The notes under the pieces are model-generated. The model was not told where the DNA came from. It saw only the letters and a list, made by a program, of their open reading frames with translations, and searched no databases. A stretch of DNA of 64,000 nucleotides from Simplicispira lacusdiani. Its GTDB lineage: Bacteria; Pseudomonadota; Gammaproteobacteria; Burkholderiales; Burkholderiaceae_C. The stretch is taken from positions 1 through 64,000 of the forward strand of contig NZ_QXGR01000014.1 of assembly GCF_003604195.1 (NCBI RefSeq), given 5' to 3'. The position numbers and the translations under genes were made by a program. The stretch's first letter is position 1. Every line of letters begins with the position of its first letter. Shown one piece after another: positions 7,540 through 15,506 of the stretch.

Positions 7540-8622
7540 ATGGATCGTCGTTCAATCATCAAGAGTGCCGGCATCGCCGGCGTGCTCGCCGCTGGCGTGG
7601 CGCCAGCCGTGCACGCACAGGCCGCCATCCGCTGGCGCCTGGCTTCGAGCTTCCCCAAGTCGCTGGACACCATCTATGGCGGTGCCGACGTGTTCGCCAA
7701 GGCCGTCAAGGCCATGTCGGGCGGCAAGTTCGAGATCTCCGTGCATGCGGGCGGCGAACTGATGCCCCCCTTCGGCGTGCTGGACGGCGTGCAGCAAGGC
7801 ACCGTGGAAATGGCGCACAGCGTGCCCTACTACTTCTACGGCAAGAACCCCGCCTTCGCGCTGGGCTCGGCCATTCCCTTCGGCTTCAACGCGCGCCAGA
7901 TGAATGCCTGGATGCTGCACGGCAACGGCCGCAAGCTGATGAACGAGTTCTACTCGAACTACAACGCCATCAGCTTCGCGGGCGGCAATACCGGCACGCA
8001 GATGGGCGGCTGGTACCGCAAGGAAATCAAGTCCCCCGCCGACTTCAAGGGCCTGAAGATGCGCCTGGGCGGCGGCCTGGTCGGCGAAGTGATGCAGAAG
8101 CTGGGCGCCGTGCCCCAGAGCATCCCCGGCGGCGAAATCTACCAATCCCTCGAAAAGGGCACGCTGGATGCCGCCGAGTGGGTGGGTCCGTATGACGACC
8201 AAAAGCTCGGCTTCAACAAGGTCGCGCCCTTCTACTACTACCCCGGCTGGTGGGAAGGCGGTCCCGAAGTGGACTTCTTCATCAACAACAAGGCCTTCGA
8301 TGCCCTGTCGTCCGAGAACAAGGCCATCATCGAGGCCGCCACGCACCTGGCCCACACCGACATGCTGGCCAAGTACGATGCGCTGAACCCGCACGCGCTC
8401 AAGCAGCTCGTGGCCGCCAAGACCAAGGTGCTGCCGTTCTCGCAGGCCGTGATGGACGCTTCGTTCAACGCCGCCATGGAAGTCTTCGCCGAGAACGACG
8501 CCAAGAGCCCCGAGTGGAAGAAGATCTACGCCGACATGCGCAACTTCCAGCGCGACCAGATCCTCTGGTTCCGCTTCGCCGAGGCCCGCTACGACAGCTT
8601 CATGGCCACCAAGAAGCTCTGA
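7540..8622 (+). CDS. TRAP transporter substrate-binding protein (DctP family, oxo-acid type)
   Basis: A 360-residue exported protein. The N-terminus MDRRSIIKSAGIAGVLAAGV followed by APAVHAQA looks like a signal peptide with a twin-arginine flavour and cleavage after AHA or VHA. The core has the DctP-family features GEIYQSLEKGTLDAAEWVGP and FKGLKMRLGGGLVGEV, which I associate with the subgroup binding 2-oxo acids and related organic acids (TakP-like), often annotated mannitol/chloroaromatic binding. It delivers ligand to a DctQM permease. GGAGAG at 7528-7533 is a good ribosome site for the ATG at 7540. The matching permease genes lie on the opposite strand at 9137-11596 and converge on it. Confidence 0.9.
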   Translation: MDRRSIIKSAGIAGVLAAGVAPAVHAQAAIRWRLASSFPKSLDTIYGGADVFAKAVKAMSGGKFEISVHAGGELMPPFGVLDGVQQGTVEMAHSVPYYFYGKNPAFALGSAIPFGFNARQMNAWMLHGNGRKLMNEFYSNYNAISFAGGNTGTQMGGWYRKEIKSPADFKGLKMRLGGGLVGEVMQKLGAVPQSIPGGEIYQSLEKGTLDAAEWVGPYDDQKLGFNKVAPFYYYPGWWEGGPEVDFFINNKAFDALSSENKAIIEAATHLAHTDMLAKYDALNPHALKQLVAAKTKVLPFSQAVMDASFNAAMEVFAENDAKSPEWKKIYADMRNFQRDQILWFRFAEARYDSFMATKKL

Positions 8623-8677
8623 TGCCGCCTGCCGTGGCGCCCAGCAGGGTGCCATGGCGGCCTTCGGCACACACGAA

Positions 8678-8711
8678 AACCCGCCAGGCGGCAAGCCTGG
8701 CGGGTTTTTTC
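8678..8711 (+). terminator. Intrinsic terminator of the TRAP binding-protein gene
   Basis: AACCCGCCAGGC (8678-8689) pairs perfectly with GCCTGGCGGGTT (8695-8706) over a 5-nt loop and runs into a T tract to 8710. Confidence 0.9.
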
Positions 8712-8761
8712 TTGGCGGGTGCGTAGTGCAGGGCTCGTCCCTTGCGCGCAAGCAGCATCGT

Positions 8762-8818
8762 GGGCAAGGGCAAGGGCAAGGGCAAGGGCAAGGGCAAGGG
8801 CAAGGGCAAGGGCAAGGG
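8762..8818. repeat. Hexanucleotide tandem repeat (GGGCAA), nine full copies
   Basis: Nine exact GGGCAA units from 8762 to 8815, then GGG. It lies between the two terminators of the convergent TRAP genes and is outside any supported gene. Perfect arrays of this kind are prone to slipped-strand length change. Confidence 0.97.
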
Positions 8819-9072
8819 TGCCGTGTTCCTGTTTGCCACATGGGGACGCATGCCGCTTGCCCGCCACGCCGTGGTGCCCTGGGCGTGCGGCGGCCCCGGG
8901 GCCTGCACGCACCGGCAAGGAGCGTGGGCGGGCCCAGGTCCCCGTTGGGGCGGGCGCGCCTTGGCGGCATGCGATCAGCAAGGGGGGGGCGCCGCGCGGC
9001 GCCGCAGGGTGCCGTGGCATGCACCGTGGGCGGAGGTGCCCATGCCTTCTTGGGGCCAGAGGCGCCACCATG

Positions 9073-9106
9073 AAAAAAGCCCCCGCAGGCAATCGCCTGC
9101 GGGGGC
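9073..9106 (-). terminator. Intrinsic terminator of the TRAP permease operon
   Basis: GCCCCCGCAGGC (9079-9090) pairs perfectly with GCCTGCGGGGGC (9095-9106), loop AATC; on the minus strand it is followed by six T (complement of 9073-9078). Confidence 0.9.
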
Positions 9107-9136
9107 CTTGGGCTTTCCGGCCGGGATGGCCGGTGC

Positions 9137-10966
9137 TTACTTCTTGTCGCCGGAGGACATGGAGTCCTGCAGTGCCTTGAGCGGGTCGTCGGCGGCCGCC
9201 GGCGCGGCGGCGGGTGCCGCATCGGCGCCTTCCATGCCAGCCGTGGGGTCGGCTGCCTCGGTCGAGCCGCTGGCGCCGTCCATGCCGGTCGCGGGGTCGA
9301 GCGAGGCGGGGGCAGCATCGGGCATCGCGGCCTCCATCTCCATGCGCACCTTGTCCAGGTCATATACCTCGGTCTTGTCCAGGCCGCTGGAGACGATCCC
9401 CGGGAAGGCGATGATCAAGCCCACCATGATGAGCTGGATCACCACGAACGGCACGGCGCCCCAGTAGATCTGCATGGTCGTGACCGGTGGGATCAGCTTC
9501 TTGGTGACCTTGTCCGTGTATTCCTTCGCCGGTGCCACGCTGCGCAGGTAGAACAGCGCGAAGCCGAACGGCGGGTGCATGAACGAGGTCTGCATGTTCA
9601 CGCCGAGCAGCACGCCGAACCAGATCAGGTCGATCCCGAGCTTCTGCGCCACGGGCGCGAGCAGCGGCACCACGATGAAGGACAGCTCGAAGAAGTCCAG
9701 GAAGAACGCCAGGAAGAAGATCATGACGTTCACCACGATCAGGAAACCGAGCTGGCCGCCGGGCAGGCCGGTCAGCAGGTGCTCGACCCAGATCGGGCCG
9801 TCCACGCCCTGGAAGGTCAGGCCGAACATGGTCGCGCCCACCAGGATGAAGACCACGAAGCACGAGAGCTTGGTGGTGGTGTTCACCGCCTGCCGGAGCA
9901 GGTCCATGCTCAGGCGGCCGCGCGCCATGGCCATGATGAAGGCACCCAGCGCGCCCATGGCGCCGCCCTCGGTGGGGGTGGCCACGCCCAGGAAGATGGT
10001 GCCCAGCACCAGGAAGATCAGCAGCAGCGGGGGGATCAGCACGAAGGTCACGCGCTCGGCCATGCGCGAGAGCAGGCCCATGCGGGTGATCTTGTTGATG
10101 CTGGCGATGATGAAGGCCAGGGCCACGCCGAAGCACATGGCGACGACGATGGTTTCGTCCAGCGCCACCTTGTCCACGGCTTCGCCGCTCCACCAGGTGT
10201 GCAGCGCGGGCATGTTCTTGCCCACGTAGACCGCGGCGGCCGTGCACAGGGACGTCAGCACCAGCAGCGAGGGCAGGCCGGTCTTGCCGTTGTCTTCTTT
10301 CAGCGTGCGCGCCTCGGGCGGCAGGGCCGGGGCCCAGTGGGGCTTGAAGATGGCGATCAGGATGACGTAGGCGGCATAGAAGCCGCACAGCATCAGGCCG
10401 GGCACGAAGGCGCCCTTGTACATGTCGCCCACGGAGCGGCCCAGCTGGTCGGCCAGAATGATCAGCACCAGCGAGGGCGGGATGATCTGTGCGAGCGTTC
10501 CCGACGCGGCGATCACGCCGGCCGCCAGGCGCCGGTCGTAGCCGTAGCGCATCATGATGGGCAGCGAGATCAGGCCCATCGAGATCACCGAGGCGGCCAC
10601 CACGCCGGTCGTGGCGGCCAGCAGGGTGCCAACGAAGATCACGGCCAGCGCCAGGCCGCCGCGCACGGGGCCGAACAGCTGGCCAATGGTTTCCAGCAGG
10701 TCCTCGGCCATGCCCGAGCGTTCAAGTATCAGCCCCATGAGGGTGAAGAACGGGATGGCCAGCAGTGTGTCGTTCTGCATGATGCCGAAGATGCGCAAGG
10801 GCAGGGCTTGCAGCAGGGCCTCGGGCAGGACGCCCAGCTCGACGCCGACGAAGGCGAAGAACAGGCCGCAGGCTCCCAGGCTGAAGGCCACGGGGAAGCC
10901 CAGCAGCAGGAAGACGATGAGCCCCGCGAACATGATCGGGGCCAGGTTATGGGCGATGAATTCCAT
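9137..10966 (-). CDS. TRAP transporter large permease (DctM)
   Basis: A 609-residue membrane protein with the DctM family pattern: FPVAFSLGACGLFF, IPFFTLMGLILERSGMAEDL, the GLISLPIMMRYGY and ASGTLAQIIPPSLVLIILAD segments, and VATPTEGGAMGALGAF. About 12-14 membrane segments. It is longer than classical DctM (about 425 aa): an extra stretch around residues 225-290 and a C-terminal tail of about 75 residues rich in Ala/Asp/Pro/Met, with two near-copies of DPxxGM(D/E)GA. Na+-driven uptake of organic acids is expected. GGAGAG precedes the start. It follows the small permease gene by 15 bp. Confidence 0.93.
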   Translation of the reverse strand: MEFIAHNLAPIMFAGLIVFLLLGFPVAFSLGACGLFFAFVGVELGVLPEALLQALPLRIFGIMQNDTLLAIPFFTLMGLILERSGMAEDLLETIGQLFGPVRGGLALAVIFVGTLLAATTGVVAASVISMGLISLPIMMRYGYDRRLAAGVIAASGTLAQIIPPSLVLIILADQLGRSVGDMYKGAFVPGLMLCGFYAAYVILIAIFKPHWAPALPPEARTLKEDNGKTGLPSLLVLTSLCTAAAVYVGKNMPALHTWWSGEAVDKVALDETIVVAMCFGVALAFIIASINKITRMGLLSRMAERVTFVLIPPLLLIFLVLGTIFLGVATPTEGGAMGALGAFIMAMARGRLSMDLLRQAVNTTTKLSCFVVFILVGATMFGLTFQGVDGPIWVEHLLTGLPGGQLGFLIVVNVMIFFLAFFLDFFELSFIVVPLLAPVAQKLGIDLIWFGVLLGVNMQTSFMHPPFGFALFYLRSVAPAKEYTDKVTKKLIPPVTTMQIYWGAVPFVVIQLIMVGLIIAFPGIVSSGLDKTEVYDLDKVRMEMEAAMPDAAPASLDPATGMDGASGSTEAADPTAGMEGADAAPAAAPAAADDPLKALQDSMSSGDKK

Positions 10967-10981
10967 GGTGTGTCTCTCCGC

Positions 10982-11596
10982 TCAGGGGGCCTTGTCGGTG
11001 TCGTTGCCCTTGGCGGCTTCGGCCAGGCGGCGGATGGATTCGGCCAGCTCTTCCTCGGCCGTCTTTTCATGCTTCTTGGCCGTGGGGTCCTCGATGAGCC
11101 CTTGCAGGAAAGCCAGGCGCTTGATGAGCTCAGACCAGCCCTGCAGCAGCAGCAGGCCGAAGCCCAGCGGCATCATCAGGTACACGGGCCAGCGGATCAG
11201 GCCGCCGGCGTTGTTCGACATCTCGCCGGACGCCAGCGCACGCGTGAAGAAGGGGATGCCGTACCACAGCACTGCCAGGCACACGGGCGTGAGGAAGCAG
11301 GCGAAGCCGAAGATGTCGATCCAGATCTGCGCGCGCTTGGACAGGCGGCTGGTGACCACGTCGATCTTCACATGCTCGCCGTTGAGCAGCGTGTAGCCGG
11401 CGGCGATCAGGAAAGAGGCGGCGAACAGGTACCACTGCACTTCCAGGAAGGCGTTCGAACTGGTGTTGAACACCTTGCGGACCACGGCATTGATGCCGCT
11501 GATGAGGGTGGATGCCAGGATGAGCCAGATGACATATTTGCCTATCTGGCCGCTGAGCCAGTCGATGGCCCGGGATAGTTTGAGTAAAGCCTGCAT
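10982..11596 (-). CDS. TRAP transporter small permease (DctQ)
   Basis: A 204-residue protein with four membrane helices and the DctQ features SNAFLEVQWYLFAASFLIAA and NGEHVKIDVV, then a charged cytoplasmic tail (about residues 165-204, EDPTAKKHEKTAEEELAES). It partners the large permease directly downstream. I chose the ATG at 11596 because TTTGGAGACACC precedes it; an open frame reaches 11662 with no ribosome site. The tail is longer than in minimal DctQ proteins, and the large subunit also has an extended tail. Confidence 0.9.
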   Translation of the reverse strand: MQALLKLSRAIDWLSGQIGKYVIWLILASTLISGINAVVRKVFNTSSNAFLEVQWYLFAASFLIAAGYTLLNGEHVKIDVVTSRLSKRAQIWIDIFGFACFLTPVCLAVLWYGIPFFTRALASGEMSNNAGGLIRWPVYLMMPLGFGLLLLQGWSELIKRLAFLQGLIEDPTAKKHEKTAEEELAESIRRLAEAAKGNDTDKAP

Positions 11597-11864
11597 GGTG
11601 TCTCCAAAGAGCTGTGTGTACAACATGCTGGCGCGCCCACGGAGGATGGAAGAGCCAGTCAAGAATTTGCAACGGCGCGATTCTACGGAGCACTGTAATT
11701 TGAGTCTGACGGCTGTGTGACGGTGTTATCCCGGTATGCCTACTGACTCATATGCTATTGAATATATAGCAATTAGGGTTTCTTCCTATGCCCTGGAAGC
11801 TGCTTTCGGGGGCGATTCGCGGGCGGATGGCGCGCGGGCCGGGGTGCCGTGGACCGCGATGGCG
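11597..11864. other. Intergenic region upstream of dctQM with a degenerate family A repeat
   Basis: The promoter of the TRAP permease operon should lie in 11600-11740 (AT-richer, for example gaatttgcaacgg), but I cannot fix the boxes. A diverged copy of repeat family A covers about 11748-11805 (TGCTATTGAATATATAGC ... CCCTGGAAGCTGCTTTC). Confidence 0.5.
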
Positions 11865-12650
11865 TCATTCCAGCCCGGCCTGGAGCCAGCCGGTGCCGTG
11901 CCGTGGATCGGCGACGCCGATGGCCTGCGGGCTCCAGTCCAGTGCCGAGGCCAGCAGGGGGCGGACCAGGCCGGGGTGGTTGTTGCGCTCGCTCAGGTGC
12001 GCGGCGACGACCTGCCGCAGCCCAGGGTGGCGCAGCGCGCGCAGGATGTCGGCCGAGGCCTCGTTGGCCAGGTGGCCGTGCGGCCCGCCGATGCGCCGCT
12101 TGAGGAAGGGCGGGTAGCGCGAACCGGCCAGCATGGCCGGGTCGTGGTTGGCTTCGAGCAGCAGCGCGTGGCAGCCCGCCAGCTGCTCCAGCACATGGGC
12201 GGTGGCGTGGCCCAGATCGGTCAGCACGCCCAGGTGCGCCGCACCGTCGCTGCAGCGCAATTGCAGCGGTTCGCGGGCGTCGTGCGGCACGGTGAAGGGG
12301 AGGGCCTCGAAGCAGCCCAGGTCGATGGCGGCGCCGTCGCTGGCCCACCGGAGCAGGCCCTCGAAGTCCGGGCTGCCGATCGCGGCGTGGGTGCCCCGGC
12401 TCATCCAGACGGGAATGCGCTGGCGCAGGGCCAGGGCGTGGGCGCAGCCCACATGGTCGGAATGCTCGTGGGTGACGAAGACCGCGTCGATCTCGTCGAG
12501 CGCCAGCCCGGCGGCGGCGAGCCGGTCCTGGAGCTGGCGGATGCCGAAGCCGCAGTCGATGAGCAGGCGGCGCACCTGCGCGCCGCTGCGCCCCTCGACG
12601 ACGGTGGCATTGCCCGAACTGCCGCTGCCCAGGCTCCGGAAGCGCAGCAT
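11865..12650 (-). CDS. MBL-fold metallo-hydrolase (YycJ/WalJ-like)
   Basis: A 261-residue metallo-beta-lactamase-fold protein. The opening LRFRSLGSGSSGNATVV and the metal motif THEHSDH are typical of the YycJ/WalJ group of predicted nucleases or phosphodiesterases; later metal ligands are probably in LTDLGHA and LLLEANHD. Cytoplasmic, no signal. It starts 19 bp after bamC on the same strand, last in a dapA-bamC-MBL run. Activity on nucleic acids is inference from the family. Confidence 0.85.
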   Translation of the reverse strand: MLRFRSLGSGSSGNATVVEGRSGAQVRRLLIDCGFGIRQLQDRLAAAGLALDEIDAVFVTHEHSDHVGCAHALALRQRIPVWMSRGTHAAIGSPDFEGLLRWASDGAAIDLGCFEALPFTVPHDAREPLQLRCSDGAAHLGVLTDLGHATAHVLEQLAGCHALLLEANHDPAMLAGSRYPPFLKRRIGGPHGHLANEASADILRALRHPGLRQVVAAHLSERNNHPGLVRPLLASALDWSPQAIGVADPRHGTGWLQAGLE

Positions 12651-12669
12651 GGCGCGCCTGGGACGGGGC

Positions 12670-13761
12670 TTACTTCAGGTCGTCGGCCAGCACGCGCACG
12701 ATGTTCTCGGCGTTGGCCGAGGTCTCGGGCGCGCCGGCGGCGTTGAGCACCGACACCGTGGTGGCCTCGCCCTGGCTGCGCACGACGATGCGGTACTTGA
12801 GCGGCGGCACGGCCTTCTCGGAACCGCCGAAGAGCTTGCCCAGGAAGCCGGGCTCCTTCTTGTCAGCCTTGGGCGCCACGTAGCGCACGAAATAGAGGCC
12901 CTGGCTGCGGTCGCGGTCTTCCACGGTGAAGCCGGTGCGGTCCAGCGCCAGGCCGACGCGGCGCCAGGCGCGGTCGAAGCCTTCGTCGATCTGGACCACG
13001 GGGATGCTGTTCACGTTGCCCACGCGCGCCACGGGCGCGCGCACCGCGGCCGAGGAGGCCGCCACGGCCTTGGCCTGCTCCTGGCTCACGCCGAGCTTGA
13101 CCATCATGCGGCGCAGGAATTCGGTTTCCAGCTCGGGGTCGGCCGGGCGGGGCTGCCACACGGTGGATTCCTTGGTGGCGCTGTTGAAGACTTCCTGCAT
13201 GCCACGGTGGCTGACGTAGATCTCGGTGCCGCCCTCGGCATTGCGCTCCATGCGGGTGCGGAACTTGTCGCGCTCGCCCGTGGAGTAGAGCGAGTCGAGC
13301 ACCTTGCCCAGCGTGTTGCGGATGAAGTCCTGCGGGATCTTGGCGCGGTTCTCGGCCCAGTCGGTCTCCATGATGCCGATGTTGGCCTGGTCGAGCGCCA
13401 GCGTGAAACCGTTCTCCAGCCAGAACTCGCGCACCGGGTCCCAGAGCTTGTCCGCCGGGCGGTTCACCACCAGCCAGCGCAGGTTGCCGTTGCGTTCGAT
13501 GCGCACGTCACCCATGCTCGACACGGCGGCCTGCGGGCTCGATGCCTGGACCGGCTGGCCGGCCTGCATGGCGTTGGCCGAAACCACGCCGCCGGGCACG
13601 GCGTAGCGCGTCTCGCGCGAGAGCTGCTTGAGATCGGGCGGCACTTCCAGCGACGAGCCCTTGGAGGCGCTCTTGTAGTCGATCTTCTCGCCCTCCAGGA
13701 CCGAGCAGGCGGACAGGGCGATGGTCAGGCCGAGCAGGCCCAGTCGTGCGGTATGGTTCAC
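12670..13761 (-). CDS. bamC: Outer membrane assembly lipoprotein BamC
   Basis: A 363-residue lipoprotein: signal peptide and lipobox LSACS, then a short acidic lead (VLEGEKIDYKSA) and two helix-grip domains (residues about 95-215 and 265-360). BamC belongs to the BamABCDE complex that inserts beta-barrel proteins. The GTG start at 13761 is supported by AAAGGA about eight bases upstream; the longer ATG-started frame to 13914 would bury the signal peptide. The gene follows dapA by 35 bp, the arrangement also known from E. coli (dapA-nlpB). Confidence 0.9.
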   Translation of the reverse strand: MNHTARLGLLGLTIALSACSVLEGEKIDYKSASKGSSLEVPPDLKQLSRETRYAVPGGVVSANAMQAGQPVQASSPQAAVSSMGDVRIERNGNLRWLVVNRPADKLWDPVREFWLENGFTLALDQANIGIMETDWAENRAKIPQDFIRNTLGKVLDSLYSTGERDKFRTRMERNAEGGTEIYVSHRGMQEVFNSATKESTVWQPRPADPELETEFLRRMMVKLGVSQEQAKAVAASSAAVRAPVARVGNVNSIPVVQIDEGFDRAWRRVGLALDRTGFTVEDRDRSQGLYFVRYVAPKADKKEPGFLGKLFGGSEKAVPPLKYRIVVRSQGEATTVSVLNAAGAPETSANAENIVRVLADDLK

Positions 13762-13796
13762 GCGGCAATCCTTTGGAATCTCGGGGCGTACAGTGT

Positions 13797-14693
13797 TTAC
13801 AGCAGGCCGGCGGCGCGCAACGCGCCTTCCACCACGGCCTCGTTGCCCTGGGAGAGCGGGGTCATGGGCAGACGCAGCGTGCCGCCGCACAGGCCCATGC
13901 GGGCCATGGCCCACTTCACGGGGATGGGGTTGGCCTCGACGAAAAGGTGCTTGTGCACGGGCATGAGGCGGAACTGGATTTCCATGGCACGCTTGACGTC
14001 ACCGGCGATGGCGGCCACGCACAGTTCGTGCATCAGGCGCGGGGCCACGTTGGCCGTCACGCTGATGTTGCCCTGACCGCCGCACAGCATCAGCGCAACG
14101 GCGGTCGGGTCGTCGCCCGAATACACGGCAAAGCCCTTGGGCACGTCGCGGATCAGCCACTGCGCACGCTCGATGTTGCCCGTGGCTTCCTTGATGCCGA
14201 TGATGCCGGGCACCTGCGCCAGGCGCAGCACGGTGTCGTGCTGCATATCGGCCACCGAGCGGCCGGGCACGTTGTAGAGCACGATGGGCAGGTCGCCCGT
14301 GGCTTCGGCGATGGCCTTGAAGTGCTGGTACTGGCCCTCTTGCGTGGGCTTGTTGTAGTAGGGCACGACCTGCAACTGGCTGTCGGCGCCGACCTTCTTG
14401 GCGAACTTGGCCAGTTCGATGGCCTCGGCCGTCGAGTTGGCGCCGCAGCCGGCCATGATGGGCACGCGCTTGGCGGCCTGCTCCACGGCCACGCGGATGA
14501 TCTCGCAATGCTCTTCCACGTTCACCGTGGGCGATTCGCCTGTGGTGCCCACCACGCCGATGCAGTCGGTGCCCTCCGCGATATGCCAGTCGATCAGTTT
14601 GCGCAACGTGGGGTAGTCCACGCTGCCATCGGCGTGCATGGGGGTGACGAGGGCGACGATGCTGCCGGTCAGGGGGGCGGTGGGAGAGGTCAT
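13797..14693 (-). CDS. dapA: 4-hydroxy-tetrahydrodipicolinate synthase
   Basis: A 298-residue TIM-barrel lyase with GVVGTTGESPTVNVEEH, the YNVPGRS segment with the catalytic Tyr, and the Schiff-base lysine in GIKEATG. It condenses pyruvate with aspartate semialdehyde, first step of the diaminopimelate/lysine branch. The ATG at 14693 gives the usual length; an in-frame TTG four codons upstream is less likely. Next to bamC. Confidence 0.95.
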   Translation of the reverse strand: MTSPTAPLTGSIVALVTPMHADGSVDYPTLRKLIDWHIAEGTDCIGVVGTTGESPTVNVEEHCEIIRVAVEQAAKRVPIMAGCGANSTAEAIELAKFAKKVGADSQLQVVPYYNKPTQEGQYQHFKAIAEATGDLPIVLYNVPGRSVADMQHDTVLRLAQVPGIIGIKEATGNIERAQWLIRDVPKGFAVYSGDDPTAVALMLCGGQGNISVTANVAPRLMHELCVAAIAGDVKRAMEIQFRLMPVHKHLFVEANPIPVKWAMARMGLCGGTLRLPMTPLSQGNEAVVEGALRAAGLL

Positions 14694-14727
14694 GTCCGCA
14701 GTCAAAAACGGTAAAAGAGCATTCTAA

Positions 14728-15306
14728 CTAGGAGAGTGCACGCAAGGGATGGCGTGCCGGTGACAGCCCGTCCTCTGCCACGCGCACCGCCGTGATGCGT
14801 TGCACGAAGCGCGCCGGGGCATCGAGGAAGCCGTCCTCGTAGGCCACCACGCGCAGCGCGGCGCAGGCCGTGAGCAGTTCCCCGGGGCGCAGCAGGAAGT
14901 CGGGCCGCGCGGGGCGGCCCACGGTCTCGTTGCCGCTGGCGAAGGTTTCATAGAGCAGCACGCCCCCGGGCGCCACGCTGTCCACGATGGCGGGCAGCAG
15001 CGGCCGCCAGAGGTAGTTCGTCACCACCACGGCGCCGAATGCGCGGCCCGCCAGCGGCCAGGGGCCGTTCTCGATGTCGGCGGCAATGGCTTCGCCCACC
15101 TGGGCGGCCGCCTGCACGGCCAGCGGGTCGCGGTCGATACCGGTCACCGCATGGCCACGCGCTTGGAACCAGCGCAGATGGCGTCCGCCACCACAGGCCA
15201 CGTCGAGCACGGCAGCGCCCTGCGGCACCAGGTGCGACCAGCGGCATACCCATTCGGAGGGCTCGCCCGTGCCTTGGGTGGAGGAAATGCTTGCTATTAA
15301 ATTCAT
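14728..15306 (-). CDS. Class I SAM-dependent methyltransferase
   Basis: A 192-residue protein with the SAM-binding motif AVLDVACGGGRHLRWF, an acidic residue ending strand 2 (VTGIDRD) and a later GGVLLYETFA strand. It resembles the TehB/UbiE-like small methyltransferases; substrate unknown. The annotated start (MNLIASISST) lies inside repeat family A copy 4, so the first six or so residues are repeat-derived, and the true start could have been changed by the element. It sits between a tiny membrane peptide gene and dapA, all on the minus strand. Confidence 0.82.
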   Translation of the reverse strand: MNLIASISSTQGTGEPSEWVCRWSHLVPQGAAVLDVACGGGRHLRWFQARGHAVTGIDRDPLAVQAAAQVGEAIAADIENGPWPLAGRAFGAVVVTNYLWRPLLPAIVDSVAPGGVLLYETFASGNETVGRPARPDFLLRPGELLTACAALRVVAYEDGFLDAPARFVQRITAVRVAEDGLSPARHPLRALS

Positions 15307-15352
15307 AGCTGTTTGCGCTTGTTCACCAAGCGCTGGAGGCCAGTTTCGCTTA
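15286..15352. repeat. Dispersed repeat family A, copy 4
   Basis: TTGCTATTAAATTCATAGCT is followed by GCGCTTG (15315-15321) and CAAGCGC (15327-15333), then TGGAGGCCAGTTTCGC. It overlaps the start of the methyltransferase gene and abuts the stop codon of the small peptide gene at 15350. Confidence 0.8.
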
Positions 15353-15499
15353 AAAACAGGCCCACACCTGGTCCGCCAGCATGAGCATGAAGCCGGGGTC
15401 GCGGTAGAGCAGGAGCACCGCCAGCAGCATGAGCAGGGCCAGTGCCCCGCCCAGCCAGCGACGCCAGGCGCGGGGAGGGCGGTGCGGGGGCGGGTTCAT
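15350..15499 (-). CDS. Small single-pass membrane protein of 49 residues, function unknown
   Basis: An ATG at 15499 opens a 49-codon frame beginning MNPPPHRPPRAWRRWLGGAL, then a hydrophobic run of Leu/Ala/Met/Val (about residues 18-31), YRDPGFMLMLADQVWACF and a TAA at 15350. Basic N-terminus followed by a helix suggests an inner-membrane peptide with the N-terminus inside. It begins seven bases after the MFS stop on the same strand, so coupling to the MFS gene is likely. The stop codon lies at the edge of repeat A4. Not recognised; codon choice matches neighbouring genes, which favours a real gene. Confidence 0.65.
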   Translation of the reverse strand: MNPPPHRPPRAWRRWLGGALALLMLLAVLLLYRDPGFMLMLADQVWACF

Positions 15500-15506
15500 G
15501 GCCGGT

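Larger units (their letters stand above)
8623..9136. other. Convergent intergenic region of the TRAP genes
   Basis: 514 bp holding one terminator for each strand (8678-8711 plus, 9073-9106 minus), a GGGCAA tandem repeat (8762-8818) and a GC-rich stretch of about 200 bp with no gene I can support. Parts of 8866-9060 faintly resemble repeat family B, but not enough to call. Confidence 0.6.

Noticed and set aside
8762..8818. The GGGCAA array as a CRISPR-like array
   Set aside because: Units are six bases with no spacers.
9575..11578. A 667-codon open frame on the plus strand across the TRAP permease genes
   Set aside because: It is antisense to two well-supported membrane protein genes, has no family features and is His/Gln/Asp-rich as expected for the complement of hydrophobic codons.
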